From: Rhodobacteraceae bacterium HLUCCA08
GTDB lineage: Bacteria; Pseudomonadota; Alphaproteobacteria; Rhodobacterales; Rhodobacteraceae
DNA length: 64,000 nt
Assembly: GCA_001314655.1 (NCBI GenBank)
Contig: LJSF01000041.1
Span: 57,498-121,497, forward strand
Reading direction: 5' to 3'
Position numbers and translations under genes: made by a program. The notes beneath the pieces were generated by a model. The model ran no database searches. It saw only the letters and a program-made list of their open reading frames with translations, and was not told the DNA's origin. Positions 17,993-28,200 of this stretch are shown here, piece after piece (position 1 is the first letter of the stretch; each line of letters starts with the position of its first letter).

Positions 17993-20476
17993 ATGCATCG
18001 TTCCGTGGTCCGCTTCGCCTGCGTTTCAACCCTTGGCCTGATGGCCGCCGCGGCCCAGGCCCAGGCCCAGGCCCAGGACCGGGCCAACACGATCCTGGTG
18101 CTGGACGGCTCGGGCTCCATGTGGGGCCAGATCGAGGGGGTGAACAAGATCGTCATCGCCCGCGACGTGGTCGGCACGATCCTCGACGACTTTCCGACCG
18201 ACGAAAACCTCGGGCTGACCGTCTATGGCCACCGCACGCGGGGCGATTGCGCCGATATCGAAACCGTCGTGGCCCCGGGCACCGGCACCGCGGGCGCGAT
18301 CCGCGACGTGGTGAACGGCATCAACCCGCGTGGCAAGACCCCGATGACCGACGCCGTGATCGCCGCGGCCGAGGCACTGCGCTATACCGAAGAGGCGGCG
18401 ACGGTGATCCTGGTCTCGGACGGGATCGAAACCTGCAACCCCGATCCCTGCGCCGCGGCCCGCGCCCTCGAACAGGCCGGCATCGACTTCACCGCCCATG
18501 TCGTCGGCTTCGACGTGACCGACCCCGAGGCGCTGGCCCAGATGCAATGCCTGGCCGAGGAAACCGGCGGCACCTTCACCACCGCCGCCAATGCCGACGA
18601 ACTGACCCGCGCCCTGCGCACCGTCACCGTCGCCGCCCCGCCGGACCCCGAACCCGAACCGGTCGCCCTGGTGCCGATCCGCCTTGTCGCCGTGACCGGC
18701 ACCGAGGACGGCCCCCCGGTCGACGGCCCGGTGCTGTGGTCGCTGTCGGGCAATGACGGCGCCGTCTTTACCGACCGCGACGGCAATCCGCTGGAGGACA
18801 GCGTCGACGAAGGCGCCTATACCGCCACGGCCTATGACGTGACCACCGAAACCGAGGCCAGCGCGCAATTCGTCGCCATCGGGGAAGGCCCGGCCGAGGT
18901 CGTGATCGTCTTTCCCGAAATCCTGCCCCAGGCCCGGGTGATCGGCCCGGCCAGCGCGCCGCTGGGCGCCACGATCCAGGTCGGCTGGGATGGCCCGGCC
19001 GAACGCAACGATTACATCGCGGTCAGCGTCCCGGGCGAGAATGGCTATGTCAATTTCGCCTATACCCGCGACGGCAACCCGGTGGAGCTTCAGATGCCCC
19101 CCGCCGCCGGGGACTACGAGCTGCGCTATGTCCTGGGCGACGGGCGCGATGTCGTGGCCAGCGCCCCGATCGAGGTCACCCCGGTCGCGGCCTCGGTCAG
19201 CGCGCCCGACGACGCCGCGACGATCGGGACCGAGGCCCGGATCGCCTGGACCGGGCCGGATTACCGAAGCGATTACATCGCGATCTCCGAACCGGGCGAA
19301 AACGGCTATCTGGATTTCGCCTATACCCGCGACGGCAGCCCCGCCACGCTGGACATGCCGGCCGAACCCGGCACCTATGAGCTGCGCTACGTGATGAACC
19401 AGGACCGGACGGTGCTGGCCACCGCCCCGATCGAGGTGCGCCCGCTTGCCGTCGCCGTCGACGGCCCGGCCGAGGCCGAACGCGGCGCCACCATCCCGGT
19501 CGGCTGGCAGGGACCGGGCAACGACAACGACTATATCGCGGTCAGCATCCCCGGCGAAAGCGACTATGTGAACTTCGCCTATCTGCGCGACGGCAATCCG
19601 GTCCAGCTGGAAATGCCCGCCGAGCCGGGCGACTACGAGCTGCGCTACGTGCTCAACGCCGACCGGTCGATCCTTGCCAGCGCACCGATCACCGTCACCG
19701 ACATCGCCCTGTCGGTCAGCGCACCGGCCGAGGCGATCGCCGGCGCCGAGGTCGAGGTCAGCTGGGTCGGCCCGGATTACCCGAGCGACTACATCGCCGT
19801 CGCCGAACCGGGCGACCGCAGCTATGTCAACTTCACCTATACCCGCGAGGGCAATCCGCTGCCCCTGCAGATGCCGGTCAGCCCCGGCAGCTACGAAATC
19901 CGCTATGTCTTCAAACAGGACCGCGAGATCGGCGCGACGACGACGATCACGGTGGCACCGCTCAAGGTCACGCTGGACGCGCCGGCCATCGGCGTCGCCG
20001 GGGCGACGATCCCGGTCGATTGGGACGGACCCGATTATGCTAGCGACTACATCGCCGTATCCGATCCGAGTGACGACCGCTATGTCAACTTCACCTATAC
20101 CCGCGACGGCAACCCGGCCCAGCTGGAACTGCCGCCGACCCCCGGCACCTACGAACTGCGTTACGTCCTGAACCAGGATCGCGAGGTCGTCGCCCGGCGC
20201 GAGATCACGGTGACGGCGGTCCCGGCCGAAGTGACCCATGCCGCCAGCGCCCCGGCGGGGACAGAGCTTCAGGTCGGCTGGTCCGGGCCGGATTATCCCA
20301 GCGATTACATCACCGTCAGCCGGCCCGGCGATGACGGTTACGAGACCTTCGAATACACCCGCTCGGGCAATCCGGTCATGCTGGAGCTGCCCGAGGCGCC
20401 GGGCGATTACGAGATCCGCTACGTGATGAACCAGGACCGCACGGTGATCGCCACCTCGCCGTTCACCGTCGAATAG
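17993..20476 (+). CDS. Exported von Willebrand factor A protein with six C-terminal repeats
   Basis: An 827-residue protein: signal peptide (residues 1-25, with the unusual run AQAQAQAQ), a vWA domain at about 28-220 with an intact metal site DGSGS (ILVLDGSGSMWGQ), the conserved T of GKTPMTDAV, and VSDGIE. A linker and small beta domain (about 225-310) follow, then six tandem repeats of about 86 residues from about 316 to the end. The ATG at 17993 follows AAAGGGG and gives the signal peptide; the longer open frame upstream is spurious. The likely location is periplasmic or surface, and the likely role is adhesion or protein interaction. Neighbours give no clue: a rhodanese upstream and lpd convergent downstream. 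Confidence 0.85.
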   Translation: MHRSVVRFACVSTLGLMAAAAQAQAQAQDRANTILVLDGSGSMWGQIEGVNKIVIARDVVGTILDDFPTDENLGLTVYGHRTRGDCADIETVVAPGTGTAGAIRDVVNGINPRGKTPMTDAVIAAAEALRYTEEAATVILVSDGIETCNPDPCAAARALEQAGIDFTAHVVGFDVTDPEALAQMQCLAEETGGTFTTAANADELTRALRTVTVAAPPDPEPEPVALVPIRLVAVTGTEDGPPVDGPVLWSLSGNDGAVFTDRDGNPLEDSVDEGAYTATAYDVTTETEASAQFVAIGEGPAEVVIVFPEILPQARVIGPASAPLGATIQVGWDGPAERNDYIAVSVPGENGYVNFAYTRDGNPVELQMPPAAGDYELRYVLGDGRDVVASAPIEVTPVAASVSAPDDAATIGTEARIAWTGPDYRSDYIAISEPGENGYLDFAYTRDGSPATLDMPAEPGTYELRYVMNQDRTVLATAPIEVRPLAVAVDGPAEAERGATIPVGWQGPGNDNDYIAVSIPGESDYVNFAYLRDGNPVQLEMPAEPGDYELRYVLNADRSILASAPITVTDIALSVSAPAEAIAGAEVEVSWVGPDYPSDYIAVAEPGDRSYVNFTYTREGNPLPLQMPVSPGSYEIRYVFKQDREIGATTTITVAPLKVTLDAPAIGVAGATIPVDWDGPDYASDYIAVSDPSDDRYVNFTYTRDGNPAQLELPPTPGTYELRYVLNQDREVVARREITVTAVPAEVTHAASAPAGTELQVGWSGPDYPSDYITVSRPGDDGYETFEYTRSGNPVMLELPEAPGDYEIRYVMNQDRTVIATSPFTVE
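18938..20473 (+). repeat. Six tandem protein repeats of about 86 codons in the vWA gene
   Basis: Each unit has the pattern W-x-GP-x5-DYIAVS-x-PG-x3-YVNFAYTRDGNP-x-LxMP-x3-G-x-YELRYVLxxDR. The six units begin near 18938, 19189, 19447, 19705, 19963 and 20221. They are diverged enough in DNA to be old duplications (for instance NFAYTRDGNP, NFTYTREGNP, TFEYTRSGNP). An Ig-like or SKICH-like beta sandwich is my guess from the alternating pattern; not verified. Confidence 0.85.
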
Positions 20477-20493
20477 CGACAGCGCCCCCGGGC

Positions 20494-20519
20494 GGACGGA
20501 AATTACATAATTTCCGTCC
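20494..20519. terminator. Bidirectional terminator between vWA gene and lpd
   Basis: Perfect 12-bp arms GGACGGAAATTA / TAATTTCCGTCC around a CA centre, between two convergent stop codons (20476 and 20531). Its core AATTACATAATT closely resembles the core of the palindrome at 29131-29160, suggesting a shared family of terminator hairpins. Confidence 0.75.
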
Positions 20520-20530
20520 CCCCCGCCGGG

Positions 20531-21925
20531 TCAGAAGTGGATCGCCCGCCCATAGGCGTCCAGAACGCTTTCATGCATCATCTCCGACAGGGTCGGATGC
20601 GGAAAGACGGCGTGCATCAGATCCTCTTCGGTGGTCTCCAACTGGCGGCCGACGACATAGCCCTGGATCAATTCGGTCACCTCGGCCCCGACCATATGGG
20701 CGCCCAGAAGCTCTCCGGTCCTGGCGTCGAACACGGTCTTGACCATCCCCTCCGGCTCTCCCAGGGCGATCGCCTTGCCGTTGCCGATGAAGGGAAAACG
20801 GCCGACCTTGATGTCATGGCCGGCCTCCTTGGCCTGCGCCTCGGTCAGCCCGACCGAGGCCACCTGGGGCTGGCAATAGGTGCAGCCGGCGATCGCCTCG
20901 GGGCGGACCGGATGCACCGTCCGCCCGGCGACCATTTCGGCCACCATGACGCCTTCGTGGCTGGCCTTGTGCGCCAGCCAGGGCGCGCCGGCGATATCGC
21001 CGATGGCAAAGATGCCCGGCGCCCCGGTGCGGCAATATTCATCCACCACGACGTGCGTCCGGTCGACCTTGATCCCGGCCTCTTCCAGCCCCAGGTCCTC
21101 GACATTGCCGACGATGCCCACGGCGGAAATCACCGTGTCGAAATCGTGTTTCTCGACCTTGCCACCGCGCTCGATATGGGCGGTGACCTTGCCCTCGGCG
21201 CGGTCCAGCTGCTTGACCATGGCCTTTTCCAGAATCGTCATGCCCTGCTTTTCGAACTGCTTCTTGGCAAAGGCGCTGATCTCGGCATCCTCGACCGGCA
21301 GGATCCGGTCCATCACCTCGACCACACTCGTGTCGCAGCCCAGCGTGTTGTAGAAACTGGCGAATTCGATCCCGATCGCGCCCGAGCCGATGACCAGCAG
21401 CTTCTTGGGCATCCGCGGCGGCACCAGGGCGTGCTTGTAGGTCCAGACCAGATCGCCATCGGCCTCCAGGCCCGGCAATTCGCGGGCGCGGGCCCCGGTG
21501 GCCAGCACGATATGCTTGGCCGTCAGCTCCTCCTCGCCGGTGTCGGTGGTGACGGCGACGCGCCCCTTGCCGGCCAGCCGGGCGGTGCCCATCACCGTGT
21601 CGACCTTGTTCTTCTTCAGCAGATGCCCGACCCCGCCGGCCAGCTGCTTGGCGACCCCGCGCGAGCGTTTGACCACGGCCTCCAGGTCATAGCCGACCTT
21701 GTCCGCGCTCAGGCCGAACTCCTTGGCCCGTTCCATCAGGTGGAACACCTCGGCGCTGCGCAGCATCGCCTTGGTCGGGATGCAGCCCCAGTTCAGGCAG
21801 ATCCCGCCCATGTGTTCGCGTTCGACCACCGCGACCTTCAGGCCCAGCTGGGCGCCCCGGATGGCGCAGACATATCCGCCGGGCCCGGCACCGATGACGA
21901 TCATGTCGTAGGATTTCGCGGCCAT
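20531..21925 (-). CDS. lpd: Dihydrolipoyl dehydrogenase
   Basis: FAD-dependent E3 subunit of 2-oxoacid dehydrogenase complexes, reoxidising lipoyl groups with NAD+. The 464 residues include the FAD motif VIGAGPGGYVCA at 10-21, the redox disulfide GICLNWGCIPTK with cysteines 43 and 48, NAD motif VIGSGAIGIEFASF near 180, and the C-terminal HPTLSEMMHES with the catalytic His-Glu pair. The ATG at 21925 directly follows a GGAGGAGACC ribosome site. No E1/E2 genes adjoin; it ends a leftward run of genes, so it may be a stand-alone E3 serving several complexes. Confidence 0.95.
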   Translation of the reverse strand: MAAKSYDMIVIGAGPGGYVCAIRGAQLGLKVAVVEREHMGGICLNWGCIPTKAMLRSAEVFHLMERAKEFGLSADKVGYDLEAVVKRSRGVAKQLAGGVGHLLKKNKVDTVMGTARLAGKGRVAVTTDTGEEELTAKHIVLATGARARELPGLEADGDLVWTYKHALVPPRMPKKLLVIGSGAIGIEFASFYNTLGCDTSVVEVMDRILPVEDAEISAFAKKQFEKQGMTILEKAMVKQLDRAEGKVTAHIERGGKVEKHDFDTVISAVGIVGNVEDLGLEEAGIKVDRTHVVVDEYCRTGAPGIFAIGDIAGAPWLAHKASHEGVMVAEMVAGRTVHPVRPEAIAGCTYCQPQVASVGLTEAQAKEAGHDIKVGRFPFIGNGKAIALGEPEGMVKTVFDARTGELLGAHMVGAEVTELIQGYVVGRQLETTEEDLMHAVFPHPTLSEMMHESVLDAYGRAIHF

Positions 21926-22098
21926 GGTCTCCTCCATCCACGAGATTGTTTAACGTTGAACCATATGCCACAGGGCGACGGCCCTGTCACCACGCGCGGC
22001 AATGCGGATCGCTCAGGGCCGCCATGCGCCCCCGGCAGGGCCACGTCCCGACCCCGACCATAGACCGATCGCCCCGGAAGGCCATGAAAACCCGGCCG

Positions 22099-22683
22099 TC
22101 ACGCCGCCGCGGCCGCGTCCACCGCCGCCAGCGCCAGCCGATAGCCGCCCTGCGTCGTCCACTCGGCCTCGGCCGGTTTGCCGGTGCGGCCCAGGGCGGC
22201 GTTGCGATAGGGGAATCGGCCGAATTGCCGGATCACCTCGCGATGGGCGCGGGCATGGCGCAGGTTGTCGGCCCCGCCCTCGGGCATCCGCACCGCCATC
22301 AGCCGCACGCAGCGGTCCTGGTCGCACAGGTTCTCGGAATGCATCAGCGGCAGGTAGAAGAACTGACGATCCGGCTCCGGCACGTCCAGGTCCCACCTGC
22401 GGTCGATCGCCGCCTTCGCGGCCGACCGGGCAAGCGCGTCGGTGGCAAAGGCGGCGGCGCTGTCGCGGAACATGTTGCGCGGGAACTGGTCGGTCAGGAT
22501 CAGATAGGCCAGTACGCCGCGCGGCGCAGATTGCCAGCCGAAAAGGGCGCCGTCGCGGGCCTCGGCCCACAGGGCCTCGTAGCGGTCCCGGATCCGGGCG
22601 TCGAGCGCCGCGCCCCCGCCATACCAGCCCTCCGGCCCGACCTCGTCGATCCAGAACCGGATGATCTCCTCGCGCTCGGCCAT
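22099..22683 (-). CDS. DUF924 family protein
   Basis: A 194-residue protein recognised as DUF924 from IIRFWIDEVGPEGWYGGGAALD at the N-terminus, LTDQFPRNMFRDSAAAFATD near residues 63-82, and FFYLPLMHSENLCDQDRCV near 107-125. Family members are all-helical with a tetratricopeptide-like core; function unknown. The start at 22683 (MAEREEIIRFW) matches the family; upstream in-frame sequence would run into the MFS gene. It lies between the MFS gene and lpd on the same strand. Confidence 0.85.
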   Translation of the reverse strand: MAEREEIIRFWIDEVGPEGWYGGGAALDARIRDRYEALWAEARDGALFGWQSAPRGVLAYLILTDQFPRNMFRDSAAAFATDALARSAAKAAIDRRWDLDVPEPDRQFFYLPLMHSENLCDQDRCVRLMAVRMPEGGADNLRHARAHREVIRQFGRFPYRNAALGRTGKPAEAEWTTQGGYRLALAAVDAAAAA

Positions 22684-22727
22684 CGGTCGCCTCCCTTTCG
22701 CCTGCTCCGCCCCCCCGGGTTTTACCG

Positions 22728-22744
22728 AAGCGTTACAAACGCTT
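22728..22744. promoter_or_regulatory. Inverted repeat AAGCGTT-N3-AACGCTT upstream of DUF924
   Basis: A perfect 7-bp inverted repeat with 3-nt spacer in the 82-bp gap between the MFS stop and the DUF924 start. It could be an operator or a small terminator for the MFS gene; on the minus strand it is followed by CGGTAAAAC, a poor T-run. Confidence 0.35.
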
Positions 22745-22765
22745 GGGCATCGGGCAAGCAAAACC

Positions 22766-24052
22766 TCACGCGGCGGGGTCGTTTTGTTGGGCGGCGGCCT
22801 CGGCCTCGCTTTCGATCTCGGCGTCGATATAGACCTCCTGCGCCACCTCGACGGCCACCGGCGTGGCCGCGGCGGTGACCGGCACATAGGGCGTGATGTC
22901 CTCCATATCGACGTCGCGCGGGCGCTGGATCATGCGCACCACCCCGTAGATCGCCAGGACCAGCATCAGCGCGCCGACCACGCTCCAGAACGCATAGGGC
23001 CCGAACCAGCCCATGACGAAACCGAACACCACCGGACCGCCGACCGCGCCGACCCCGTTGATGAACAGGAACCCGCCCGAGGCCGCGGCCATCTGGTCAT
23101 GCTCCAGAAAGTCGTTGGCATAGGCCAGCAGCAGCGCATAAAGCGGGTTGGTCGTGCCCCCGATCAGCCCCGCCCCGATCAGCAGCACCACGAACTGCCC
23201 GCCGCTGAAGGCCGCGATCAGCCCCCCCAGGCCAGCGATCGCCGCCAGCACGATGATCAGCACCCGCCGGTCCATCCGGTCCGACACCCAGCCGATCGGG
23301 AATTGCGCCAGCAGCGCGGCGCCGTAGATCGCCGACACCAGCAGGGAAATCTGCGCCACGTTCAGCCCGGCTTCGGTGCCGAACACCGCCACCATGCCGA
23401 ATTGCGCCGCATAGACCCCGCCCAGCAGGAACATGCCGACGCTGGCCAGCGGAGAGGCCTCGACCAGCCCGCGCAGGTTCATCCGCGCCGTGGAACCGAA
23501 GGCCGGGGTCGGGGTGATCGACAGCAGGATCGGCGCAAAGGCCAGCGACACCAGAACCGAAGGGATGATGAACAGCACATAGCCCTCGACATCGCCGCGG
23601 GTCAGGATCTGTTGCGCCAGGATGATCCCCGACATCTGCACGATCATGTAGAACCCCAGCGACTTGCCCCGGTTCTGGTTGCTGGCGGCGTTGTTGAGCC
23701 AGCTTTCCGCGGTGACATAGACGCCCGAGAAACAGAACCCGATCAGCACCCGGCCCAGGGTCCAGGCCCAGACCTCGACCAGGACCGGATAGAGGATCAG
23801 GATCGCGCTGATCGTCGATCCCAGCGCAGCAAAGACCCGCACATGGCCGACCCGCCGGATCAGGTCCGGCGTCACCCGGCTGCCGAACAGGAACCCCGCG
23901 AAATAGGCCGACATCACCAGCGACATGTCGAAGGTCGAAAACTCCTCGATCCCGCCGCGCACGCCCAGCAGCGTGCCCTGCAAGCCGTTGCCGACCATCA
24001 GCATGAACATGCCCAGGAACAGCGCCCAGGAGTTTTTCAGAACCTCGAACAT
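22766..24052 (-). CDS. MFS transporter
   Basis: A 428-residue major facilitator protein with about 12 membrane helices. Typical loops are GFLFGSRVTPDLIRRVGHVRVF between helices 2 and 3 and IGWVSDRMDRRVLI between helices 8 and 9; the first half resembles the YcaD/UMF-type efflux branch (SFGFCFSGVYVTAESWLN-like segment around residues 100-115). The last 50 residues form an acidic cytosolic tail (VAQEVYIDAEIESEAEAAAQQ), which is unusual for the family. The start at 24052 (MFEVLKNSWALFLGMFMLMVG) puts helix 1 at the N-terminus. Substrate unknown. It follows queA by 111 bp on the same strand. Confidence 0.87.
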   Translation of the reverse strand: MFEVLKNSWALFLGMFMLMVGNGLQGTLLGVRGGIEEFSTFDMSLVMSAYFAGFLFGSRVTPDLIRRVGHVRVFAALGSTISAILILYPVLVEVWAWTLGRVLIGFCFSGVYVTAESWLNNAASNQNRGKSLGFYMIVQMSGIILAQQILTRGDVEGYVLFIIPSVLVSLAFAPILLSITPTPAFGSTARMNLRGLVEASPLASVGMFLLGGVYAAQFGMVAVFGTEAGLNVAQISLLVSAIYGAALLAQFPIGWVSDRMDRRVLIIVLAAIAGLGGLIAAFSGGQFVVLLIGAGLIGGTTNPLYALLLAYANDFLEHDQMAAASGGFLFINGVGAVGGPVVFGFVMGWFGPYAFWSVVGALMLVLAIYGVVRMIQRPRDVDMEDITPYVPVTAAATPVAVEVAQEVYIDAEIESEAEAAAQQNDPAA

Positions 24053-24163
24053 GGCGCCTCCTTGGCCCGATCCCGCGCTTCGGGCCGGTCCGGTCGCGAC
24101 AGGGCGTCGCGCGTTCCCGACAGCGATGCATGGCCCGGTACGGGATTTCAACCCGCCTTGGGC

Positions 24164-25201
24164 TCAGGGGATCAGCAGCGACGCATCGCCATAGGAAAAG
24201 AACCGGTATCGATCGGCGATCGCATGGGCGTACAGCGCCTTCATCCGGTCCAGCCCCATCAACGCGCTGACCAGCATCAGCAGGGTCGATTTCGGCAGGT
24301 GGAAATTGGTCATCAACCCGTCGGTGATCCGGAACCGGTAGCCGGGCGTGATGAAGATGTCGGTCCGACCCTCCCAGGGCACCATCCGGCCATCGGGCCC
24401 GGCCGCGCTTTCGATCAGCCGCAAGGCGGTGGTTCCGACCGGGATGATCCGCCCGCCGGCCGCGCGGGTGGCGTTCATCTCGTCGGCCGCGCGTGCCGTG
24501 ACCCGGCCCCATTCGGCATGCATCCGGTGGTCGGAGATATCGTCGACCTTGACCGGCAGAAAGGTGCCCGCGCCGACATGCAGCGTCACATGGCTGAACG
24601 CGATGCCGGCCCCGTCCAGCGCCGCCAGCAGGGCGTCGTCGAAATGCAGGCTGGCCGTGGGCGCGGCCACCGCCCCGGCCTCGCGCGCCCAGATCGTCTG
24701 GTAATCGTCCCGGTCGGCGGCATCGGCGGGCCGTCTGGCGGCGATATAGGGCGGCAGCGGCATCTGCCCGGCGGCCTCCAGCGCGGCATCGAAATCCTCG
24801 CCCACCCGGTCGAAGCGCAGCCGGCCCTGGCCGTCCTCGACCCCTTCCAGCACCGCCGACAGATCGTCCGAGAACACGATCGCCTCGCCCGGCTGCACCT
24901 TGCGCAGGGGTTTGAGCAACGCCGCCCAGCTGCCATCGGCCCGCGGCTCCAGCAACGTCACCTCGACCCGGGCGACGGCATCGCCGCGCCGCCGCGCCCC
25001 GCTCAGCCGCGCCGGGATCACCCGTGTGTCGTTCAGCACCAGCCGGTCGCCGGGCCGCAACACGCCCGGCAGATCGCGCACATGCAGGTCGCGCCGCGCC
25101 GCGCCCTCGGCCACCAGCAGCCGGGCCGAACTGCGCGGCCGCGCCGGACGCACCGCGATCAGGTCCTCGGGCAGGTCGAAATCGAAATCCGAAAGCTTCA
25201 T
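24164..25201 (-). CDS. queA: S-adenosylmethionine:tRNA ribosyltransferase-isomerase
   Basis: Adds the epoxy-cyclopentanediol precursor to preQ1 in tRNA during queuosine synthesis. The 345 residues begin [23 protein letters not shown], the family start. [35 protein letters not shown] (about residues 215-240) and [17 protein letters not shown] near the C-terminus are QueA signatures. The preceding pathway enzyme Tgt is encoded at 58395, and tRNA-Asp(GUC), a queuosine-receiving tRNA, at 50592 and 50720. Confidence 0.95.
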   Translation of the reverse strand: MKLSDFDFDLPEDLIAVRPARPRSSARLLVAEGAARRDLHVRDLPGVLRPGDRLVLNDTRVIPARLSGARRRGDAVARVEVTLLEPRADGSWAALLKPLRKVQPGEAIVFSDDLSAVLEGVEDGQGRLRFDRVGEDFDAALEAAGQMPLPPYIAARRPADAADRDDYQTIWAREAGAVAAPTASLHFDDALLAALDGAGIAFSHVTLHVGAGTFLPVKVDDISDHRMHAEWGRVTARAADEMNATRAAGGRIIPVGTTALRLIESAAGPDGRMVPWEGRTDIFITPGYRFRITDGLMTNFHLPKSTLLMLVSALMGLDRMKALYAHAIADRYRFFSYGDASLLIP

Positions 25202-25211
25202 GGTCGCCTTT

Positions 25212-25265
25212 GTCCCAAAAATACCTCGGGGGGTGAGGCCGCAGGCCGAGGGGGGCAGCGCCCCC
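25212..25265 (-). terminator. Double-hairpin terminator / likely dispersed intergenic element
   Basis: On the minus strand, directly after the AsmA-like stop codon, come a GGGGGC-GCT-GCCCCC hairpin, a second stem CCTCGG...CCGAGG enclosing GGCC-TGC-GGCC, and then GTATTTTTGGGAC. The second hairpin plus TATTTTT is a rho-independent terminator. This arrangement (GC hairpins followed by CCCCGAGGTATTTTTG) resembles a sequence I recall as frequent between genes in Rhodobacteraceae genomes, so it may be a dispersed repeat. It separates the AsmA-like gene from queA. Confidence 0.65.
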
Positions 25266-28200
25266 TATTCCGCCAGCGACGGCGGCGGCCGGCGAAAGAT
25301 CTCTCGGAACATCCCCGGGGTCAGCACCGACAGCGGATTGACCAGAACGCGCGGGCTGTCAACCGGCCCCTGCAGGGTGAAACTGAACCCGATCAGCCCC
25401 TCGCCCGGCCGGGTCAGCACCGCGCCGACGCCGTTGAGCAGGTAGAACGGCGATACCACGCCCTGGAAATCGACCCGGCCGCTGGCCAGGTCATGCACCC
25501 CGTCCAGCGACAGGCCCAGCCCCGGCCCCACCGCCGAGGACCGGGTGATCACGATCTGCCGCGGCGTGATGCGGAACAACGCCTCGACATCGTTGAACAG
25601 CAGCCCCTGCCCGTCAAGCTGGCTCAGCAGCCCGACGACGCTGATCGCATCCAGAAGCGAGGCCAGGGCCGGCGCGTCGCGCACCCGCAGGTTGCTGGCC
25701 GCCAATTGCCCGTCGAAGGTGCCCGGCGCGCCGGTCGGTTGCAGGACCAGCTCCAGCGCGCCGGATCGCGCGCCGGGCAGCAGGCCGGTGGCGCGCAACA
25801 CCGCGCCGGCATCGCCGCTCAGCAGCCGGACCGCGGCGCCGCGCGGGGTCGGGATCAGGGTTCCGGCGATCGGCGCCTGGCCGTTGACGGCGGCGGTGAA
25901 GGTGCCGCTGAACCCGCCCAGCCGGCTGAATTCACCGCGAAACCCGGTCAGCGCGATCGTGTCGGTGACCTGCACCCGGTCCAGCGCCGCCACCACCGGC
26001 CCGCCCTCCTGGCCGCTGGCGCCGCCGCCCCCGGGCAGGCGGCGCAGATCCAGCATGCCGCCCGTCAGCTCGATCCGCGGCGCGGCGCCGGGGCCGCGCG
26101 CCACCAGCGTCACCGCGCTGTCGAGCCAGCCGCCCAGTTGCACCCGGTCGAAGCGGGCCCGCGCCAGCCCGCCACCCGGGGCCAGGTCCAGCCGGCCGGC
26201 CATGTCCAGCCCCGACGCGTCCAGCACGATCCGGTCGATCCGTGGCGCATCGCCCAGCACGCCGTCCAGCTCGAACCGTCCGGTCGCGCCGCGCGGCTTG
26301 GCCCAGCCCAGCCCCTCCAGCGCCAGGCCCAACCCCGCCAGGTCCGATCGCAGGCGCAATCCCGGCGCCCCGGGCCGCGACAGGTCGATATCGACCCGGG
26401 CCGTGCCCTGGCCACGGACCATGCCCGGCGGCAGGCCGATCCCGAAGGCCGCAAGGCTTGCCGCCGACAGCGTCACCGTGCCCTCGATGCGGCCGGTTCC
26501 GGCGCTGTCCGGGCCCAGAGCACGCGCATAGGTCAGGTCGGCCGGCACGTCGCTGACCCGGACCGGGCCGGCAAAGACCAGCGCGTCGGGGTCCGCCATC
26601 ACCTGCAGCGCCGCTGCGGTCAGCACCCGCCCGGGCACCAGCAGCGCGGACCGCAGTCCGCTCAGCGTGCCGCTGGCCTGCCAGTCCCGCTCGTCGCGGG
26701 TCGTGCCGGGCTTGAGCGGCATGTCCAGCGCCAGCTCCAGCACGGCGCGGCCATCGGCCAGGGTCACCGGCAGGTCGCTCTCGCGCAGCACCTCGAAGGG
26801 CGGCTCGTTCAACACCGCGAGCATCGCGGTGATCGTGCCCGACAGGGCCAGGTCGAACCGCGCCGGCGCCTGCGGCCCGGTGCGCGGCACCTCCATGACA
26901 GAGCCGGCCAGGTCGATCCGCCCGCCCTGCGGCGCGGTCAGGTGGCCGCGCTCCAGCACCAGCGCCAGCCGGCCGCCGATCCAGCTGAGCCGCCCGCCCG
27001 CGGCCTCGACCGGCGGCAGGGTCCGGGCGAACCGCACCTGTGCATCCTCCAGGTCGGCGGTCAGACCCAGCACCGGCCGCCCCGCCGGCGGCAGCCGCAG
27101 CGACAGCGCCGCGTCGCGCAATCGTCCGGCCTCGACATTGCGCGCGAACCAGTCCCGCGTGCCGGGCCGCAGGGTCCGGGGCCAAAGCCGCAGCGCCTCG
27201 GCCCATGCGAGCGTGTCGATCCGCCCGTCCAGCGCCACGCCCCAGCCCTCGGCCGCCGCGCGCACCGTGCCGCGCAGCACCAGCGGTTCGCCGTCGATCC
27301 GCAGCACCGCCTCGCCCAGCTCCAGCGCGAAGGGGTCCAGCTGCATCCGCGCCTCCAGGCTGACCGCATCCAGCACCAGGGGTTCGGGATAGGCCTCCGG
27401 CGGGGTCAGCACCAGCCGGTCGATCTCGAACTGCCCGACCAGCGCCTCGGGCCAGCCAAGACGCATGCCCTCCAGGAGTGTGCGACCCCGCGCCTCCACC
27501 AGGCCCCAGGCGCTGTCCACCGCCAGGCGCTCGAACCCGATCCTCCCGGCCTGCGGATCATAGGTCAGGTCCGCCGCCGCCCCGGTAAAGGGCACCGGCC
27601 GCGTGCCCGGTCCGGCCTGGATCACCCCCTCGCCCATGCTCAGCCGCACCTCGAGCGGCCCCAGCGCCCCGGTGGCATCCAGCCCCCCGGTCATCGCCCC
27701 CGAAATCGGCGCATCGACCACCGCCAGCCAGGCCAGGGCCGGCGACTGGGTGGCGATGTCGCTGCCCACGGCATCGGTGATCTCGAAGCCGAAACTGGCC
27801 GTGCGCGCGCCCTGCGGGCTGTCGTAGCGCAGCTGCAACCGGCTGGCCCAGGCCCGGCCCGTGAGCAGGCTCAGATCGGCCTCCAGCACCGTGCGCCCGC
27901 CACGCAGATCCAGGCTCAGCGCGCCGCCATCCACGGTCCAGCTGCGCCGGGCGCGGGCATCGTCGAAATTGACGATCAGGCCGCTGGCCCGGACCAGTTC
28001 CAGCGCCTCGAGCGGACCGTCGGCGAATTGCGCCTCGACCTGTTCCAGCAGCGCCGGCAGGTTTTCGGCCTGGCCGACCTCGGCACCCAGCCCGAAGGCC
28101 AGCCCGACACTGCCATCGACCGCGCGCCGCAGCCGCAGCTGCGCCCCCGCCACCCGCACCTCCTGCGCCAGCACCCGCCCCTGCACCACCCCGCGCGGAG

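Noticed and set aside
18938..20473. CRISPR-like periodicity
   Set aside because: The periodicity is about 258 bp, in frame, coding and diverged; it is a protein repeat. No CRISPR array is present anywhere in the window.
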